DNA of 64,000 nucleotides from Pseudophaeobacter sp. (lineage in GTDB: Bacteria > Pseudomonadota > Alphaproteobacteria > Rhodobacterales > Rhodobacteraceae). Positions 61,660 through 64,000 of the stretch are shown here, one piece after another. The notes under the pieces are model-generated. The model was not told where the DNA came from. It saw nothing but the letters and a program-made list of their open reading frames with translations, and did no database searches. Made by a program: the position numbers and the translations under genes. The stretch lies in contig JALUXC010000017.1 of NCBI GenBank assembly GCA_027019165.1, forward strand, positions 62,001 to 126,000, given 5' to 3'. The stretch's first letter is position 1. Each line of letters starts with the position of its first letter.

Positions 61660-62496
61660 ATGCTGGATAACCTTTCAACAAACCAGCGTGCTTTGATCCT
61701 GTCTGTGGTGATGCTGGTGGTGGGCCTCCTGATCTGGGAGGCCGCCATTCCTGCTCAGAAAGCTGCATCAGAACTGACGGAGTATGAGCGTCTCACCGGC
61801 GGCGGTGCCCCAAAGGCGGGCGTGCCACCCCCCAGTCAGGTTCTGGCCAAGGCCTGGGAGCAGCTGTCGAACCCATTTTATGATGCGGGCCCCAACGACA
61901 AGGGCATCGGCATTCAGATCGGCTATTCCATCTACCGGGTGCTGACGGGCTATCTTTTTGCCGCGCTGATTGCGATACCGCTGGGATTCCTTATCGGGAT
62001 GAGCCAGGTCGCCTACAAGGCCTTCAACCCGTTTATTCAGGTGCTGCGCCCGATCTCTCCGCTGGCATGGATGCCGCTGGCGCTGTTCATCATACAGGAC
62101 AGTGAAGCCTCGGCCATTTTCGTGATCTTCATCTGTTCGATCTGGCCGATGCTGCTCAACACGGCTTTCGGGGTCGCCGGGGTGCGTGAGGACTGGGTCA
62201 ATGTTGCCCGCACCCATGAACTTGGAGCCCTGCGCACGGCCTTTACCGTGATCCTGCCGGCTGCTGCGCCGACCATCATCACCGGTATGCGGATCTCCAT
62301 CGGGATCGCCTGGCTGGTGATCGTGGCGGCAGAGATGCTCGTCGGGGGCACCGGCATCGGCTACTACGTTTGGAATGAGTGGAACAATCTCGACCTCACC
62401 TCCGTCATCTTCTCGATCCTCATGATCGGCGTTGTCGGCATGTTGCTGGATGCGGCCTTTGGCGTGTTGCAGCGCGCCGTCGCCTACGCGGAATAG
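61660..62496 (+). CDS. cynB: Cyanate ABC transporter permease
   Basis: 278 residues, about six helices, of the NrtB/SsuC (BPD_transp_1) type. The EAA-like loop [20 protein letters not shown] precedes [20 protein letters not shown]. It starts 3 bases after the binding-protein gene. It forms the channel with the ATPase encoded next. Confidence 0.87.
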   Translation: MLDNLSTNQRALILSVVMLVVGLLIWEAAIPAQKAASELTEYERLTGGGAPKAGVPPPSQVLAKAWEQLSNPFYDAGPNDKGIGIQIGYSIYRVLTGYLFAALIAIPLGFLIGMSQVAYKAFNPFIQVLRPISPLAWMPLALFIIQDSEASAIFVIFICSIWPMLLNTAFGVAGVREDWVNVARTHELGALRTAFTVILPAAAPTIITGMRISIGIAWLVIVAAEMLVGGTGIGYYVWNEWNNLDLTSVIFSILMIGVVGMLLDAAFGVLQRAVAYAE

Positions 62497-62506
62497 GAGA
62501 ATTTCC

Positions 62507-63412
62507 ATGTCTAAGCCTTTTCTCAGCATTGAGCGTCTGACACAGCAATTCCCCGATGGTCAGGGCGGTGCTCTGACCGTGTTCGAAAACGCCACATTCG
62601 GCATCGAAAAGGGAGAGTTCGTCTGTATCCTCGGCCATTCCGGCTGCGGTAAATCGACGATCATGAACATCCTTGCCGGCCTGGCCGAACCGACCTCGGG
62701 CGGGGTCAAGATGGATGGCACCGAGGTTTCCGGCCCGTCGCTGGACCGGGGCGTGGTGTTTCAGAACTATTCCCTGCTGCCCTGGCTTTCGGCGCTCAAA
62801 AACGTGACCTTTGGTGTCAAGGCGCGCTATCCCGAATGGTCCAAGGCCAAGGTCGAGCAGCACGCCCGCGATTATCTGGCCATGGTGGGCCTTGAAGGTG
62901 ACGTCGTGCATCGCAAGCCGAGCCAGCTGTCGGGCGGCATGCGGCAGCGCGTCTCCATTGCGCGGGCCTTTGCCAACCACCCCAAGCTGTTGCTGCTGGA
63001 TGAACCCTTTGGTGCGCTGGATGCGCTGACGCGGGGCACCATCCAGGATGAGCTGCTCAAGATCTGGGGCGGGACAGAGCAGACGGTGTTCATGATCACC
63101 CATGATATCGATGAGGCGATCCTCTTGGCCGACCGCATCCTCTTGATGACAAACGGTCCCTTTGCCCGCGTGGCGGAATCGGTCGAGATCACCATCCCGC
63201 GTCCGCGCAACCGCACCGAGATCGTCGAACACCCCAACTACTACGCGATCCGCAACCACCTGGTGCAGTTCCTCGGCCAGCGCTCGAAAGAGCTGGCGGG
63301 GCAACCAAGCGACGATCCCGATCAACGCCCCGCCACAGTGCGCATTGACAAGACCGCCGCGGCTGACCCGGAGCCTGAGCCGGCCCCGCGCCTGCAGGCC
63401 GTGAACACTTGA
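62507..63412 (+). CDS. cynD: Cyanate ABC transporter ATPase
   Basis: 301 residues from ATG 62507 (AGGAGA upstream; the frame is open to 62432). Walker [10 protein letters not shown], signature [15 protein letters not shown], Walker [13 protein letters not shown] and switch His in MITHDIDEA. It is of the NrtD/SsuB group. The last ~40 residues are a Pro/Glu/Asp-rich tail not needed for the ABC fold. Confidence 0.9.
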   Translation: MSKPFLSIERLTQQFPDGQGGALTVFENATFGIEKGEFVCILGHSGCGKSTIMNILAGLAEPTSGGVKMDGTEVSGPSLDRGVVFQNYSLLPWLSALKNVTFGVKARYPEWSKAKVEQHARDYLAMVGLEGDVVHRKPSQLSGGMRQRVSIARAFANHPKLLLLDEPFGALDALTRGTIQDELLKIWGGTEQTVFMITHDIDEAILLADRILLMTNGPFARVAESVEITIPRPRNRTEIVEHPNYYAIRNHLVQFLGQRSKELAGQPSDDPDQRPATVRIDKTAAADPEPEPAPRLQAVNT

Positions 63413-63444
63413 ACGTCCGGCCAAAGACAAAAAAGGAGAAACCC

Positions 63445-63915
63445 ATGAAAGATACCTTTGAGGTGCCCACCATGATGACCAAGGAAGATGTGACGATGAT
63501 GATCCTCTCGGCCAAGAAACAGGCCGGGTTGACCTGGGAAGGCATCGCCAAAAAGATCGATATGTCGCCGGTCTGGACCCATTCGGCCTGCATGGGCATG
63601 AATGCCTTCCCCACAGAAAAGGCCGAAGCGCTGGTGACTGCGCTGTCCTTGCCGCAAGAGGCTGCATCGGTGCTGGAAGAGCCGCCCACCAAAGTCTGGG
63701 AGCAATCCGTGCCAACGGACCCGTGCATCTACCGCCTGTATGAAATCGTTGGTGTTTACGGGCCGACCATCAAGGCGCTGATCGAAGAGAAGTTCGGCAC
63801 TGGCATCATGTCGGCAATCGATTTCGACATGCAGATCATCCGGGTCCCGCACGAAAAGGGCGATCGGGTCAAGATCGAGATGTCTGGCAAGTATCTCGCC
63901 TATAATTCCTGGTAG
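63445..63915 (+). CDS. cynS: Cyanase (cyanate hydratase)
   Basis: 156 residues from ATG 63445, the same length as the E. coli enzyme. The catalytic Arg97 and Glu100 (IYRLYEIVGVYGPTIKALIE) and Ser123 (FGTGIMSAIDF) are present, off by one from E. coli numbering. The N-terminal HTH-like helical domain reads LSAKKQAGLTWEGIAKKIDM. It converts cyanate plus bicarbonate to ammonia and two CO2 in a decamer. It is last of the operon, and no carbonic anhydrase gene (cynT) accompanies it. Confidence 0.97.
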   Translation: MKDTFEVPTMMTKEDVTMMILSAKKQAGLTWEGIAKKIDMSPVWTHSACMGMNAFPTEKAEALVTALSLPQEAASVLEEPPTKVWEQSVPTDPCIYRLYEIVGVYGPTIKALIEEKFGTGIMSAIDFDMQIIRVPHEKGDRVKIEMSGKYLAYNSW

Positions 63916-63952
63916 GTCGTGACCAAGCCTATACTGATGGGGACTCACGGAA

Positions 63953-63988
63953 CGGGAGCGCATGGGGAGGATGCGCTCCCGACTTTTT
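63953..63988 (+). terminator. Intrinsic terminator of the cyanate operon
   Basis: A perfect 11-bp stem CGGGAGCGCAT/ATGCGCTCCCG with a GGGGAGG loop is followed by ACTTTTT, 37 bases after the cynS stop. Confidence 0.92.
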
Positions 63989-64000
63989 GGGGACTAGGCG

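Noticed and set aside
62420-63715. 431-codon minus-strand frame opposite cynD and cynS
   Set aside because: Both plus-strand products are full-length with catalytic motifs; the antisense product is Arg/His/Gly-rich with no fold signature.
1-64000. CRISPR arrays, rRNA genes, further tRNAs, replication origins
   Set aside because: No regularly spaced repeats, rRNA segments or other cloverleaf-type genes were recognised on reading both strands; only tRNA-Leu at 44033 is supported.

Overview
The window looks like a chromosomal segment of a marine alphaproteobacterium of the Roseobacter group (Rhodobacteraceae). This rests on GC-rich codon use, the family make-up (aa3 oxidase ctaD, DUF2244, carA, lipB, TRAP transporters, GntR and LuxR regulators) and FNR-type and CtrA-type sites. 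It is inference from gene content; no rRNA or marker phylogeny is available here.

Layout. 1-4067: a truncated LuxR-type regulator, then a three-gene operon (secreted protein, von Willebrand A protein with three tandem C-terminal modules, polytopic membrane protein). 4078-17580: an exopolysaccharide locus with a Wzx-like flippase, three glycosyltransferases, a Wza-like export lipoprotein, a WecG/TagA-sugar transferase fusion, a Wzz-like protein and an O-antigen ligase/polymerase. A hybrid histidine kinase and a NarL-type response regulator are embedded in it. 17781-21797: an unknown coiled-coil protein and a CheB-CheR-PAS signalling protein. 21876-26996: a LysR regulator divergent from dabB-dabA (energy-coupled inorganic carbon uptake), plus a possible 41-residue membrane protein. 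27137-43862: mostly housekeeping and scattered genes: AraC regulator, UbiH-like hydroxylase, HAD phosphatase, GntR regulator, a large processive glycosyltransferase, carA, YqeY-like protein, prephenate dehydrogenase-like protein, DUF2244, ctaD, HIT protein, a LuxR-like/hydrolase fusion lacking key residues, lipB and a peptidoglycan-binding protein.

44033-45009: tRNA-Leu(GAG) followed by mobile-element debris: the C-terminal end of a large serine recombinase, a 16-base poly-C tract, the 5' end of an IS3-type element and the C-terminal end of a methyltransferase gene. Beyond this scar, 45086-58209 is a compact catabolic locus. One arm (minus strand) is gntR-leuC-leuD-dctP-dctQ-dctM. The other arm (plus strand) is tautomerase/SnoaL-hyuB-hyuA-isochorismatase-like-isocitrate lyase family-flavoprotein. 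They share one control region with two CTGTATTA sites that fit the GntR/HutC regulator. I read it as uptake of an organic acid or cyclic amide/imide, ATP-dependent ring opening, hydration by an aconitase-type enzyme and C-C cleavage by an isocitrate-lyase-family enzyme. I do not recognise the complete pathway; it is the best candidate here for an undescribed system.

58206-63988: a PAS-AAA+-Fis activator with a degenerate GAFTGA loop is divergent from a cyanate operon (Tat-exported solute-binding protein, permease, ATPase, cyanase) that ends in a strong terminator. Tandem 15-bp repeats and a -24/-12-like element lie between them. The operon has no carbonic anhydrase gene, although cyanase consumes bicarbonate; dabAB elsewhere in the window could in principle supply it.
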